This document shows, piece after piece, positions 8,262 through 16,552 of a stretch of 36,474 nt of DNA. Made by a program: the position numbers and the translations under genes. Below the pieces are notes generated by a model, which saw nothing but the letters and a program-made list of their open reading frames with translations, was not told where the DNA came from and did no database searches. Each line of letters starts with the position of its first letter. Positions within the stretch are counted from its first letter, which is position 1. The DNA lies in NCBI GenBank assembly GCA_026709935.1, contig JAPOSC010000074.1:1-36474 (forward strand), written 5' to 3'. Source of the stretch: Thiotrichales bacterium (lineage in GTDB: Bacteria; Pseudomonadota; Gammaproteobacteria; HK1).

Positions 8262-9884
8262 ATGACGCGCCTGTTCCTGTCCGCCGCCCACAAGTCGTCG
8301 GGCAAGACCACCGTCACGGTCGGGATCGCCGCGGCGCTGCGGGCCCGCGGCCTCGTGGTGCAGCCGTTCAAGAAGGGACCGGACTACATCGACCCGATGT
8401 GGCTTGCCACCGCCGCGGGTCGGAGCTGCCGGAACCTCGACTTCCACACCATGACGGGCGGGGAGATCCAGGCGGAGTTCGCACGCCACGGCGCGGGTGC
8501 GGATCTCTCGATCATCGAGGGGAACAAGGGACTGCACGACGGGGTGGCGGTGGACGGCGCGGACAGCAACGCCGCCCTTGCGAAGCTGCTGGATGCGCCG
8601 GTGGTGCTGGTGGTGGACACCCGAGGCATCACCCGCGGGATCGCCCCGCTGCTGCGTGGCTACCGCGATTTCGACCGCGGGGTGCGCATCGTCGGCGTCA
8701 TCCTGAACCAGGTCGCCGGGGCGCGTCACGAGGGCAAGCTCGTGCAGGCGGTGCGTACCTACACGGACGTGCCGGTGCTCGGGGCGGTCGGCCGGTCGCC
8801 CGACCTTGCGCTCGACGCCGAGTATATCGGCCTCGTCCCGCCGGCCGAGATCGCAAAGGCCGAGGCCCGCGTGGCGCGGATCGCGCGCCGCATCGAGGAG
8901 TGCGTCGATCTCGACCGCGTGCAGGCGCTCGCGTCACGGGTCGAACCGCCTGCGGTCGCTGCGTCCCTACCCGAGACGCGCAATGGTGGCCGGGCTATTG
9001 ATGCGTCGCGGGTCGAGCCGCCTGCGGTCGCTGCGTCCCCACCCGGGACGCGCAATGGCGGTCGGACTATTGATGCGTCGCGAGCCGAGCCGCTCGCGGT
9101 TGCTGCGTCCCCACCCGAGACGCGCAGTAGTGGCCGGACTATTGATGCGTCACGGGCCGAGCCGTTCGCGGTCGCCGCGCCGGTTCCGGTACAACGGGGT
9201 GCGGTGTCCCCCTCACCCGACGTGCGCATCGCCGTCGCGCGCGACGCCGCGTTCTGCTTCTACTACCCGGGTGATCTGGAAGCGCTGGAAGCGGCCGGCG
9301 CGCGGCTCGTCCCGTTCGATACCCTCCGCAACCCGGTGCCGCCCGAGGCCGACGGCATCTTCATCGGCGGTGGATTCCCCGAGCGCGCGATGGACGCGCT
9401 GGAGGCGAACGCTTCGATGCGCGCGGCCCTCGGGGAGCGAATCGCGGCCGGGTTGCCGGTGTACGCGGAGTGTGGCGGACTGATGTACCTGGCGCGTCGG
9501 ATTCGATGGAACGAGCGGGCGTGCGAGATGGTGGGCGCGATTCCCGCCGATGTCGTGATGCACCCTCGGCCCCGCGGCCGCGGTTACGTGGTGCTGGAGC
9601 CGACCGGGGACGCCCCGTGGGCGCCGGCGACGAATGGCGCAGTCCACGCGCACGAGTTCCACCACTCCACCCTGGAGAACATGACCGGAACCGACTGGCG
9701 CTTCGCCTGGCGCGTCCGGCGCGGCCGCGGCATCGACGGCGAGCACGACGGCATCGTCATCGGCAGCCTGCTCGCAAGCTACAGCCATCTCCGCGACGTG
9801 GAAGGATGCCGTTGGGCGGACCGGTTCGTCTCCTACGTGCGCGGGCGCCGCAAGTCGCTCGCGCCTACATTCCCCAGATCGTGA
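8262..9884 (+). CDS. cobB: cobyrinate a,c-diamide synthase / DsrN-like siroheme amidase
   Basis: CobB/CbiA enzymes use ATP and glutamine to amidate the a and c acetates of a corrinoid; the DsrN branch is thought to amidate siroheme for dissimilatory sulfite reductase. The 540-residue protein has an N-terminal ATP-binding domain with a P-loop (SAAHKSSGKTTVTVG, residues 7-21), the family segments FKKGPDYIDP and GLHDGV, and a C-terminal class-I glutamine amidotransferase domain with the nucleophile C404 in YAECGGLMYL and a YSHLRD histidine near the end. Between them sits a repeat-expanded linker, which makes it longer than the usual 440-470 residues. GAGG lies nine bases upstream of the ATG. No other cobalamin gene is seen, while siroheme synthase and a DsrR-like gene are nearby, which slightly favours a siroheme substrate. 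Sequence alone does not decide this. Confidence 0.88.
   Translation: MTRLFLSAAHKSSGKTTVTVGIAAALRARGLVVQPFKKGPDYIDPMWLATAAGRSCRNLDFHTMTGGEIQAEFARHGAGADLSIIEGNKGLHDGVAVDGADSNAALAKLLDAPVVLVVDTRGITRGIAPLLRGYRDFDRGVRIVGVILNQVAGARHEGKLVQAVRTYTDVPVLGAVGRSPDLALDAEYIGLVPPAEIAKAEARVARIARRIEECVDLDRVQALASRVEPPAVAASLPETRNGGRAIDASRVEPPAVAASPPGTRNGGRTIDASRAEPLAVAASPPETRSSGRTIDASRAEPFAVAAPVPVQRGAVSPSPDVRIAVARDAAFCFYYPGDLEALEAAGARLVPFDTLRNPVPPEADGIFIGGGFPERAMDALEANASMRAALGERIAAGLPVYAECGGLMYLARRIRWNERACEMVGAIPADVVMHPRPRGRGYVVLEPTGDAPWAPATNGAVHAHEFHHSTLENMTGTDWRFAWRVRRGRGIDGEHDGIVIGSLLASYSHLRDVEGCRWADRFVSYVRGRRKSLAPTFPRS
8934..9185 (+). repeat. 72-bp tandem repeats in the cobB linker
   Basis: Three full 24-residue units (starting at residues 225, 249 and 273) and a fourth partial one follow each other, each of the form SRxEPxAVAASxPxTRxxGR then a short IDA end. 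The units are in frame and lie exactly between the ATPase and amidotransferase domains. They differ from each other by a few substitutions, so the expansion is not brand new. Such an insert is not a normal part of the family. Confidence 0.85.
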
Positions 9885-10108
9885 CCATCGCGCCGGTCCC
9901 GGTCTCCTCGCGCCGGAACACCTTGTCCCGCCACGATCTCGACGAAGCGACAGGGACGATCCAGAGCCGCCGCCCCGATGCGCCGGACGGCTGGTACGTG
10001 CACAATCGGTCTCGATTCGGGCGTCGATATCACTGAGAGACGAGATGGATTGAGGCGCGTCGGCCGCGCGATGCGACGACGGGATACCATCGAAACCGGG
10101 AGGCGACG
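9885..10108. other. intergenic region between cobB and the enolase-superfamily gene
   Basis: No convincing gene is seen in these 224 bp. A clear Shine-Dalgarno (GGGAGG, about 10097-10102) precedes the ATG at 10109. No strong promoter or terminator could be picked out by eye. Confidence 0.5.
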
Positions 10109-11296
10109 ATGAAGGTCACGGGCTGCGAGACGCTGCACTGCGACGCCGGGTGGCGCGACTTCTCCTTTCTCAAGCTGACGACGGACGAGGGGATCACGGG
10201 CGTTGCCGAGTTCAACGAGTGCTACGGCAGCCCGGGCCTCGGCGGCGTCATCGAGCGGCTGGTGGCGAATCTGGTGGTGGGCGAGGATCCGATGGCGGTC
10301 TCCCGGGTCGGCGCCAGGCTCTACGCGGCCACCCGCCAGGCGCCGGGCGGCATGGTGCAGCAGGCCATCGCGGCGGTGGAGAATGCGCTGCTCGACATCA
10401 AGGGCCGGGCGCTCGGGGTTCGGGTGTGCGATCTGCTCGGCGGTGCGGTGCGCGACCGGCTCGAGCTCTACTGGTCGCACTGCGGCGCCTATCGCTTCGG
10501 TCCTCCCGCCCGGCATATCGACCGTCCGCCCATCCGGACCCTCGACGATCTCGCGCAGCTCGCGGGCGCGATCCGCGACCGCGGGTTCCGCGCCCTCAAG
10601 ACCAACATCTTCCTCTTCGGCGAGGACGGCCCGCGCCTGCACATGCCGGGCTTCGCCGCGAGCCCCGGCTGGCCGGAGCTGAATGCGAGCCCGCGGGTCA
10701 TCGACGCCCTGCGCCGCCAGCTCGGGGCACTGCGCGACGGCGCCGGACCGGACATGGGGATCCACCTCGACCTCAACTTCAACTTCAAGACGGAGGGCTA
10801 CCTGCAGGTCGTCCGCGCCCTCGACGACCTCGGGCTCACATGGTTCGAAATCGACCTCTACGACCCCGCGGGGCTCGCCCGCATCCGCGACTGCGTGCGT
10901 ACCCCCATCGCTTCGGGCGAGTCGCGGTTCGGCATCCGCGGGTTCCGTCCCTACTTCGAGCGTGCGTCGATGGACGTGGCGATCGTCGACATTCCGTGGA
11001 ACGGCGCCTGGGAGGGGATGAAGATCGCGGCCATGGCCGAGGCGCACGAGGTCAACGTCGCCCCGCACAACTTCTACGGACACCTCTCCACCCTGATGAG
11101 CGCCCACTTCTGCGCCGCGATCCCGAACTTCCGCATCATGGAGATCGATATCGACGACGTGCCCTGGAAGGACGACCTCGTGACCGTCGTGCCGGAGATC
11201 GAGGACGGCCGTCTCCTGCTCCCCCCCGGACCGGGGTGGGGCACCGACCTGAACGAGGAAGCGATCCGCGCCCATCCGCCGCGGAGGGCGCACTGA
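10109..11296 (+). CDS. enolase-superfamily (mandelate racemase type) sugar-acid dehydratase
   Basis: The 395-residue protein belongs to the mandelate racemase/muconate lactonizing group, Mg-dependent enzymes that abstract the proton next to a carboxylate. Three metal ligands fall at the standard spacing: D221 (in HLDLNF), E247 (in WFEIDL) and E271 (in ASGES). K164 in LKTN and a His in NVAPHNFYGHLS are likely acid/base residues, and the latter motif is typical of galactonate-dehydratase-like members. An insertion-like segment follows K164 (FGEDGPRLHMPGF), so substrate loops may differ. The next plus-strand gene is a UxaA/GarD-type dehydratase, so a role in hexonate or hexuronate breakdown is likely. 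The exact sugar acid is not determinable here. SD GGGAGG precedes the ATG. Confidence 0.85.
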   Translation: MKVTGCETLHCDAGWRDFSFLKLTTDEGITGVAEFNECYGSPGLGGVIERLVANLVVGEDPMAVSRVGARLYAATRQAPGGMVQQAIAAVENALLDIKGRALGVRVCDLLGGAVRDRLELYWSHCGAYRFGPPARHIDRPPIRTLDDLAQLAGAIRDRGFRALKTNIFLFGEDGPRLHMPGFAASPGWPELNASPRVIDALRRQLGALRDGAGPDMGIHLDLNFNFKTEGYLQVVRALDDLGLTWFEIDLYDPAGLARIRDCVRTPIASGESRFGIRGFRPYFERASMDVAIVDIPWNGAWEGMKIAAMAEAHEVNVAPHNFYGHLSTLMSAHFCAAIPNFRIMEIDIDDVPWKDDLVTVVPEIEDGRLLLPPGPGWGTDLNEEAIRAHPPRRAH

Positions 11297-11640
11297 GGGT
11301 CGCAGAACTGTTCGCCAGGGCCGCGAAGTCCACGTAGTCCCGCGTGGCGTTTCGGCGAAGCAGGAGAAACCCCTTGATGCGAAGGATCTCGGCCTCGGTG
11401 GGAATCGTGATTTCCTGATTTCCGACGGAAACGGTCGTCGTCTCCAGCGGTTCCGCACGAATGAGCTGCCGGACACCGGTCTCGATACCGTCGAGACGGC
11501 CGAGAATCAGGACAGGTCGATTCACCCGCGCGGTCGTCCATCCCGCCACTGACTCCAGTTGCTCCAGGATGTCGTCGAAGCGTGAGCGGAGGTCGGTCAG
11601 GCTGGTGGTTGAGATGGCGGTGTTGCATGTGCTTCCCCGC
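11297..11640 (-). pseudogene. fragment of a nucleotidyltransferase-like gene
   Basis: About 110 codons on the minus strand read as protein (SLTDLRSRFDDILEQLESV, PVLILGRLDGIETGVRQLI, EILRIKGFLLLRRNATRDYVDF) and resemble the C-terminal half of nucleotidyltransferase-like proteins often annotated with abortive-infection or toxin systems. The family call is from memory of such segments and is moderate. There is no plausible start, and on the other side the frame runs straight into the antisense of the neighbouring dehydratase gene, so both ends are lost. It separates two genes that look functionally linked and is therefore probably an insertion remnant. Confidence 0.5.
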
Positions 11641-11921
11641 AAGCCTGTGCTGCGACGTCGGAATGGACCGATGTCGGGGAGTCTATCCCAGCCCCGCGGC
11701 TCCGGACCTCGCGTCTCGTCGAGCTCCTTGCCCCCGGACAGTGTGAAGTGATCCTGCCGGCGGGCCGGGTCGGACTCGCTTTCCCGATCCCCGTAGACTA
11801 TCCGCGGCGGGTATCTCGCCAAAGCCGAATGTGCTCATGTGCCTGCGAGTACCCATGATTCACCCGCCGAGCCAAGCCGTGCCGGCCCGAACCGGCTCCG
11901 CGCCGAACCGGAGAAGAACCG
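11641..11921. other. leader region of the UxaA-type gene
   Basis: These 281 bp contain no supported gene. A Shine-Dalgarno GGAG is placed eight bases before the ATG at 11922. The opposite-strand frame that spans the region shows no recognisable protein. Confidence 0.45.
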
Positions 11922-14831
11922 ATGTCCGAACGTTTCGAATTCGACCGGGTCGCGCGCGTGCCCGCGCCGGGCGACAACGTCGCGATCGCGACGCGCCGTC
12001 TTGAAGCGGAGACCGTCGTCGCGGACGGAGACGCCGAGTTCCGCTTTCCCCACACCGTTCTGGAGGGGCACCGGTTCGTGCGCACCGCCATTCCGGACGG
12101 CGCCCGCCTCACCTCGTGGGGGCTCCCGTTCGGCATCGCGACTCGCGCTCTCGACCCCGGGGAGTACGTGTGCAACGCGAAGATCCTGACCGCGCTGGCC
12201 GAGCGCGATATCGACTTCGCGCTGCCGGCGGCCGCGAACTTCACCGACACCATCGAGACCTTCGCGCTGGACGAGGCGTCGTTCAGGCCCGGCCGGCAGG
12301 TCGAGCGCGTCGATTCCGGCGCCACCTTCGAAGGCTTCCGCCGCCCCGGCGGACGCGGGGTGGGCACCCGGAACTTCGTGGTGGTGCTCGCCGTCACCTC
12401 GCACACCAACGGATTCGTGCGTCGGGTCGCGGCCCAGGTCATGGCTCGGGCCGCAGCCCGAGACATGGATCTGGCGCCCTCCGGCATCGACGGCGTGGTC
12501 GCGGTGACCCACACCGAGGGCGGCGGCACCGGCCGCCCGAACAACCTCGCGCACCTGCTACGGGTGCTCGCGGGTTTCATGGTGCATCCGAACGTGGGCG
12601 CGGTGCTCGCCGCCGACGATGGCACGGGCTCGTACACCGACGACGACGTCCGGCGGTTCATGCAAGCGCGCCACTACCCGCTCGACCACGTGCCCCATGC
12701 GTTCTTTCGTCTCGAGCGCGGGTACGAGGAGGAGGTCGCGCGCGCGACGGCGTTCATCGAAGGCTGGCTGCCCGGGGTTGCCGCCGCCCGGCGCACTCCG
12801 GAGCCCGTCGGTGCGCTCCGCCTTGCTCTCCAGTGCGGTGGATCGGACGCCTTCTCCGGCGTGTCCGGCAACGCGCTGGCCGGCTGGGTGGCGAAGCAGG
12901 TCATTCGCCACGGCGGCTCCGCCAACCTCGCCGAGACCGACGAGCTCATCGGTGCCGAGCCCTACATCCTTCGCAACGTGCGCGACGCTGCCACCGCGCG
13001 CAAGTTCCTGGCCAGGATCGACGACTTCAAGCGCTACGCGGCGAACCATGGCGCCACCGCGGAGGGCAACCCGTCCGGCGGGAACAACTTCCGGGGGCTC
13101 TACAACATCGCGCTCAAGTCGCTCGGCGCCGCCCGCAAGAAAGACCCGGAAGTCCGGCTCGACCACGTCATCGATTACGGGCAGCCCATGCGTCCGCCGG
13201 GCTACTACTTCATGGACAGCCCCGGCAACGATCTGGAGAGCATCGCGGGGCAGGTGGCGGCCGGCTCCAATCTCATCCTGTTCATCACCGGGAACGGCTC
13301 GATCACCAACTTCCCCTTCGTGCCGACGCTGAAGTTCGTGACCACTACCGGCCGGTTCGAGCTGCTCGCGAACGAGATGGACGTGAACGCGGGCCGGTAC
13401 AACGACGGCATGGACATGGACGCGCTCGGGGCGGAGACGTTCGAGCTTGCGCTCGATATCGCGTCGGGGCGGCGCAGCAAGGGCGAGCTTGCCGGACACG
13501 CTCAGGTCTCGGTGTGGCGCGACTGGCCGCGGACCGGGAGGGAAGGGCTGGAGGAGGCGCGCCGGCGGCCGGCGCCGAACGGACGCCCGATTCCGGTGCG
13601 CCCCGCCCCGCCTCTCGCGCTCGCCTTCGATGCGGTGCCGGCCGGCGACGGGTTCGCATCGGACCGCATCGCGCTCGTGATGCCGACCAGCCTCTGCTCG
13701 GGTCAGGTGGCCCGCCTCATCGCCGAGGACCTCGACGCGCACCCGCCGCCCTGGAGCGACGTGTCCCGCTTCGTGGCTCTCGTCCACACCGAGGGTTGCG
13801 GGTCGAACAATGCGACCGACCTCTTTCTCGACACCCTGGCCGGTCACCTCGCGCACCGCAGCGTGCGCCACGCGGTGCTGCTGGAGCACGGCTGCGAGCA
13901 GACCCACAACGACGCGGTGCGCCACCACCTTGCCGCGCGGGGTCTCGCGGCGGACCGGTTCGGGTGGGCGAGCGTGCAGATGGACGGCGGGATCGCCAGC
14001 GTGCGGGCCAGGGTGGCCGGGTTGCTGGAGGCCATGACGGTTGCGCGCGCGGCGGCGGCGCGCGTCAAGGAGTCGCCTCCCGAAGCGGTTGTCGATGACT
14101 CGGGCTCCGCCGCCCGGACCCGCGAGCGGGCTGCGGATGGGGCGGCACTCGTGGAAGCGGGGGCGAGTCCGGGGCAGACCCTCTCTGGAACGCAGACCGC
14201 CCATGAGCCGCAGACCGTCTCCGAAAGATCGCGATCCGCGGCGGGATTCGAAAGAACGACGGTGGGAGCGGACGAACTCCGCATCGCGCTCGCCGCGAAC
14301 GGCCCGTTGTCCGTGGCGATGGGAGAGGCGCTCGGCCGACTGGCGACCGGCCTGGTCGCGGCCGGCGCGACGGTGGTGGTGCCCGACAACGCGGGACTGC
14401 TGGACAACGAAGGGTTCCGCAGGGCGGTGTTCCCGGATGGCGAGGCACCCGGCGCTTCGCTCGCTTTCGGCCATCCGGTGGACGAGGCCGGGTTCCACGT
14501 CATGGAGGCCCCGACGGAGAATCCGGTGGAGACGTTCACGGGGCTCGGCGCGACCGGGGTCGACCTGATGCTCTGCCACATCGGGCGGACCCCGCTCCAG
14601 GGACACCCCATGCTGCCCCTGGTCCAGGTGACGGCCGACTCCGCGGTGGCGGCGCGCTGCGAAAGCGACCTCGACCGGATCCTCGCGCCCGAGCAGGACA
14701 TTGCCGGTACTGTCGCCGAGGTCGCGGCGCTCGTCGCCGACGTGGCGTCGCACCGTTGCCGACCGAAGCTCTGGTCGCGCGGCGTCACCGAGTTCCAGCT
14801 CACCCGCGGGCGCCTGGGTCTTTCGATGTAA
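11922..14831 (+). CDS. double-length UxaA/GarD-family dehydratase
   Basis: UxaA and GarD dehydrate altronate or galactarate using a bound metal and are about 500 residues long. This product has 969 residues. Residues about 10-105 form the N-terminal SAF-like domain. The first UxaA-like unit runs from about 120 to 560, with GTRNFVVVLAVTSHTNG, HTEGGGTG, the metal-site motif CGGSDAFSGVSGN (C305-N317) and a C-terminal part with FITGNGSITNFPFVPTLK. A second unit from about 583 to 969 again begins with MPTSLCSGQVARLI and HTEGCGSNN, and ends with a HPMLPLVQVTADSAVAARC segment like the C-terminal lobe. The second unit lacks the CGGSD motif, so it is probably non-catalytic. A low-complexity linker lies around residues 715-780. 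The neighbouring enolase-superfamily enzyme supports sugar-acid catabolism. Confidence 0.85.
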   Translation: MSERFEFDRVARVPAPGDNVAIATRRLEAETVVADGDAEFRFPHTVLEGHRFVRTAIPDGARLTSWGLPFGIATRALDPGEYVCNAKILTALAERDIDFALPAAANFTDTIETFALDEASFRPGRQVERVDSGATFEGFRRPGGRGVGTRNFVVVLAVTSHTNGFVRRVAAQVMARAAARDMDLAPSGIDGVVAVTHTEGGGTGRPNNLAHLLRVLAGFMVHPNVGAVLAADDGTGSYTDDDVRRFMQARHYPLDHVPHAFFRLERGYEEEVARATAFIEGWLPGVAAARRTPEPVGALRLALQCGGSDAFSGVSGNALAGWVAKQVIRHGGSANLAETDELIGAEPYILRNVRDAATARKFLARIDDFKRYAANHGATAEGNPSGGNNFRGLYNIALKSLGAARKKDPEVRLDHVIDYGQPMRPPGYYFMDSPGNDLESIAGQVAAGSNLILFITGNGSITNFPFVPTLKFVTTTGRFELLANEMDVNAGRYNDGMDMDALGAETFELALDIASGRRSKGELAGHAQVSVWRDWPRTGREGLEEARRRPAPNGRPIPVRPAPPLALAFDAVPAGDGFASDRIALVMPTSLCSGQVARLIAEDLDAHPPPWSDVSRFVALVHTEGCGSNNATDLFLDTLAGHLAHRSVRHAVLLEHGCEQTHNDAVRHHLAARGLAADRFGWASVQMDGGIASVRARVAGLLEAMTVARAAAARVKESPPEAVVDDSGSAARTRERAADGAALVEAGASPGQTLSGTQTAHEPQTVSERSRSAAGFERTTVGADELRIALAANGPLSVAMGEALGRLATGLVAAGATVVVPDNAGLLDNEGFRRAVFPDGEAPGASLAFGHPVDEAGFHVMEAPTENPVETFTGLGATGVDLMLCHIGRTPLQGHPMLPLVQVTADSAVAARCESDLDRILAPEQDIAGTVAEVAALVADVASHRCRPKLWSRGVTEFQLTRGRLGLSM

Positions 14832-14895
14832 TGGTGTCTCTCGATGTAAGGATCCATCGCCGACATCATGCTGCATCACGGTGGCCCGCCGCCGC

Positions 14896-14901
14896 TACAA
14901 T
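14896..14901 (+). promoter_or_regulatory. candidate -10 box for the dsrR-like operon
   Basis: TACAAT lies about 50 bp upstream of the dsrR-like start in the 121-bp gap after the UxaA gene. No convincing -35 hexamer is seen at 16-18 bp, so this is tentative. Just upstream, TCGATGTAA occurs twice with an 18-bp period (14823-14831 and 14841-14849), the first copy including the UxaA stop codon. Confidence 0.25.
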
Positions 14902-14952
14902 GACCGGGGTCGAACTCCCTCGCGTGCTTTCCGAACCGGAGAGATGCACCCA

Positions 14953-15264
14953 ATGTTTACCGTGACCAGGGCCGCCGCGAAGCAGATTCGGAGCACCGCC
15001 GTCTCCGGTGACACGGAGGAGCTGGCGCTGCGGGTCGCGGCTTCGCGCACCGGAGACGGCGGCATCGACTACCGCATGGGGTTCGACGATGTGGGCGCCG
15101 GCGACACCCTGCTCAGCAGCCACGGGGTCGACGTGGTGATCGCATCGGCCGACAAGGTGCTGCTCAACGGCACGGTACTCGACTACGTGGAGATCGAGCC
15201 CGGCGACCACCGCTTCATCTTCCTCAACCCCAACGATCCTCACTACCGCCCGCCGCACGAATGA
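14953..15264 (+). CDS. dsrR: DsrR-like, cysteine-free A-type carrier homologue
   Basis: The 103-residue protein has the IscA/HesB fold signature (MFTVTRAAAKQIRS at the start, DYRMGFDD in the middle) but no cysteine at all, so it cannot hold an Fe-S cluster through the three Cys used by IscA. The end FRFIFLNPNDP-like motif (RFIFLNPNDPHYRPP) matches the DsrR family of sulfur-oxidising gammaproteobacteria, where DsrR sits in the dsr operon and has been linked to control of that operon. Related Cys-less proteins occur outside dsr operons too. ATG 14953 is preferred over ATG 14944 because GGAGAG at 14938-14943 is well spaced only for the former. The stop overlaps the start of the 39-aa ORF (ATGA). 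Confidence 0.75.
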   Translation: MFTVTRAAAKQIRSTAVSGDTEELALRVAASRTGDGGIDYRMGFDDVGAGDTLLSSHGVDVVIASADKVLLNGTVLDYVEIEPGDHRFIFLNPNDPHYRPPHE

Positions 15265-15380
15265 ACGTCCTGCGCTGCGAGCCCACCGATCGCGCCCACG
15301 ATGCGCTCGGGGCGCCCGATGCGCCCAGTGCGCCCAGTGCGCCCAATGCGCTTGTCGCGCGCTCCCGGTCCCGGCCATGA
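15261..15380 (+). CDS. 39-aa Ala/Pro-repeat ORF bridging dsrR-like gene and kinase
   Basis: The ATG overlaps the stop of the dsrR-like gene (ATGA), and its own TGA overlaps the ATG of the histidine kinase (ATGA). The product reads MNVLRCEPTDRAHDALG followed by an AP-rich repeat (APDAPSAPSAPNA) made of 9-bp units and a basic SRSRP end. No family is recognised, and there is no signal peptide or membrane helix. The perfect double overlap argues that it is translated as a bridge between neighbours. The repeat suggests it grew by duplication and may have no function of its own. Confidence 0.5.
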   Translation: MNVLRCEPTDRAHDALGAPDAPSAPSAPNALVARSRSRP

Positions 15381-16552
15381 GCGCCCCCCGCCCCGATGCC
15401 GCCGAACGTCCGGACCTGCCCGAGGGGCCGCGGACCGTCTTCAGCCGGTTCGTGATGCCCGCTGACGACTGGGCGCGCGACGATGCCGACCTCGGCCCGC
15501 GCACCGTCGATGCGCTGATGCTGACGTTGCTGGCGGCGCTGGCCGTTGCCGCCGGTGCGGCGGTGGCGTGGTATCGCGGCGCCGCCGGCGCCGGGGTGGC
15601 GCTGGTGGTGACGCTGGTCGTGCTCGGCCTTGCCGCGGGGCTGGCGTTCGTGGCCATGCGCAAGGTGCGACGCGACCTCCACGCGCCGCTCGCCCGGCTC
15701 TACACCTGGGCGCTCGGCATGTGCACGGGGGATTTCTCCACCCGGATCCCCCCCGGCGGAGAGGGTGCGTACCGCAAGCTCGCGTTCCACATCAACCGGC
15801 TGTCCGAGGCGCTCGAAGGTCTCGCGAACGAGATGGATGACGTGGTGGGGCGTCAGACGGAGCGACTGCGGGAGCAGAACGCGTCGCTCGAATTGTCGAA
15901 GACGCTCTCGATTGTTCGTGAGCGTGCGGCCATCGCCCACGAGTTGCACGATTCACTCGCGCAGACGCTGGCAAGTCTGCGCTTGCAGGTCGACATGCTT
16001 GCCGACTCGCTCTCCGGCGCCGAACCCGCGCCCCCGGAGCTGGCCCGCATCCAGGCCACGCTGGAATCCGCCAACATCGAACTCCGGGAGCTGATCGCCA
16101 GTTTCCGGGCGCCGGTCGACGGGCGCGACCTCCGCACCGCCCTGGAGGAGCTGATCGCCCGCTACACCGCGCAGAGCGCGATGACCGTGCACCTGCAGAT
16201 CGACGGCGAGCTGCCGGAACTGCCGGCCGGCCCGCAGCTCCAGGTGGTGCGCATCGTGGGCGAAGCGCTCGCGAACGCCTGCACCCACAGCGGCGCCGAC
16301 CTCGTCCGGGTGCTCGTGCGCAGCGACGCCGCATCGATGCGAGTGCTGGTGGAGGACGATGGGCGGGGGTTCTGCATGACCGCGCGCGACGCGGCCCCCG
16401 GTGAGCATATCGGCCTGTCGGTGATGTGCGAGCGCGCGCGTTGGCTCGATGGCTCGCTCGACATCGAGAGCGAGCCGGGAGAGGGGACCCGCGTCAGCCT
16501 GGCCTTTCCGAAATCCGGCGCCGGAGCGGCGGCTCGGGCTCATGCCCCCTGA
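15377..16552 (+). CDS. NarX-like sensor histidine kinase lacking a periplasmic sensor
   Basis: The 391-residue protein is a HisKA_3-type kinase of the NarX/NarQ/DegS group. Two membrane helices (about residues 44-65 and 74-94) are separated by only some eight residues, so the large nitrate-sensing periplasmic domain of NarX is missing. A HAMP-like region (about 95-150) leads to a coiled-coil segment and the dimerisation helix with the phospho-acceptor His191 in AIAHELHDSLAQ. The ATPase domain has the N-box EALANACTH and a DDGRGF G-box. The GTG/ATG codons around the start are not ambiguous because ATG 15377 overlaps the upstream stop. It overlaps the response regulator by 11 bp. The signal is unknown; membrane or cytoplasmic cues are likely. 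Confidence 0.88.
   Translation: MSAPRPDAAERPDLPEGPRTVFSRFVMPADDWARDDADLGPRTVDALMLTLLAALAVAAGAAVAWYRGAAGAGVALVVTLVVLGLAAGLAFVAMRKVRRDLHAPLARLYTWALGMCTGDFSTRIPPGGEGAYRKLAFHINRLSEALEGLANEMDDVVGRQTERLREQNASLELSKTLSIVRERAAIAHELHDSLAQTLASLRLQVDMLADSLSGAEPAPPELARIQATLESANIELRELIASFRAPVDGRDLRTALEELIARYTAQSAMTVHLQIDGELPELPAGPQLQVVRIVGEALANACTHSGADLVRVLVRSDAASMRVLVEDDGRGFCMTARDAAPGEHIGLSVMCERARWLDGSLDIESEPGEGTRVSLAFPKSGAGAAARAHAP

Noticed and set aside
8934..9185. Regularly spaced repeats considered as a CRISPR array
   Set aside because: The 72-bp units are contiguous, coding and in frame, without spacers.
9833..11476. Minus-strand 547-codon ORF opposite the enolase-superfamily gene
   Set aside because: It has no motif, and the plus strand has all three metal ligands at correct spacing. 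Only the extreme 11297-11476 part may belong to a fragment, and in a different frame.
12558..14879. Long minus-strand ORF opposite the UxaA-type gene
   Set aside because: Composition is Arg/His/Gly/Val-rich and there is no recognisable domain. The sense strand has clear UxaA motifs.
14701..14952. Extended N-terminus of the dsrR-like frame
   Set aside because: The upstream part overlaps the UxaA gene in another frame and has no family similarity. A Shine-Dalgarno supports ATG 14953.
15310..15345. 9-bp repeats considered as iterons or an origin
   Set aside because: Only about four short units, inside an ORF that bridges two genes. No AT-rich region or DnaA-like boxes are nearby.
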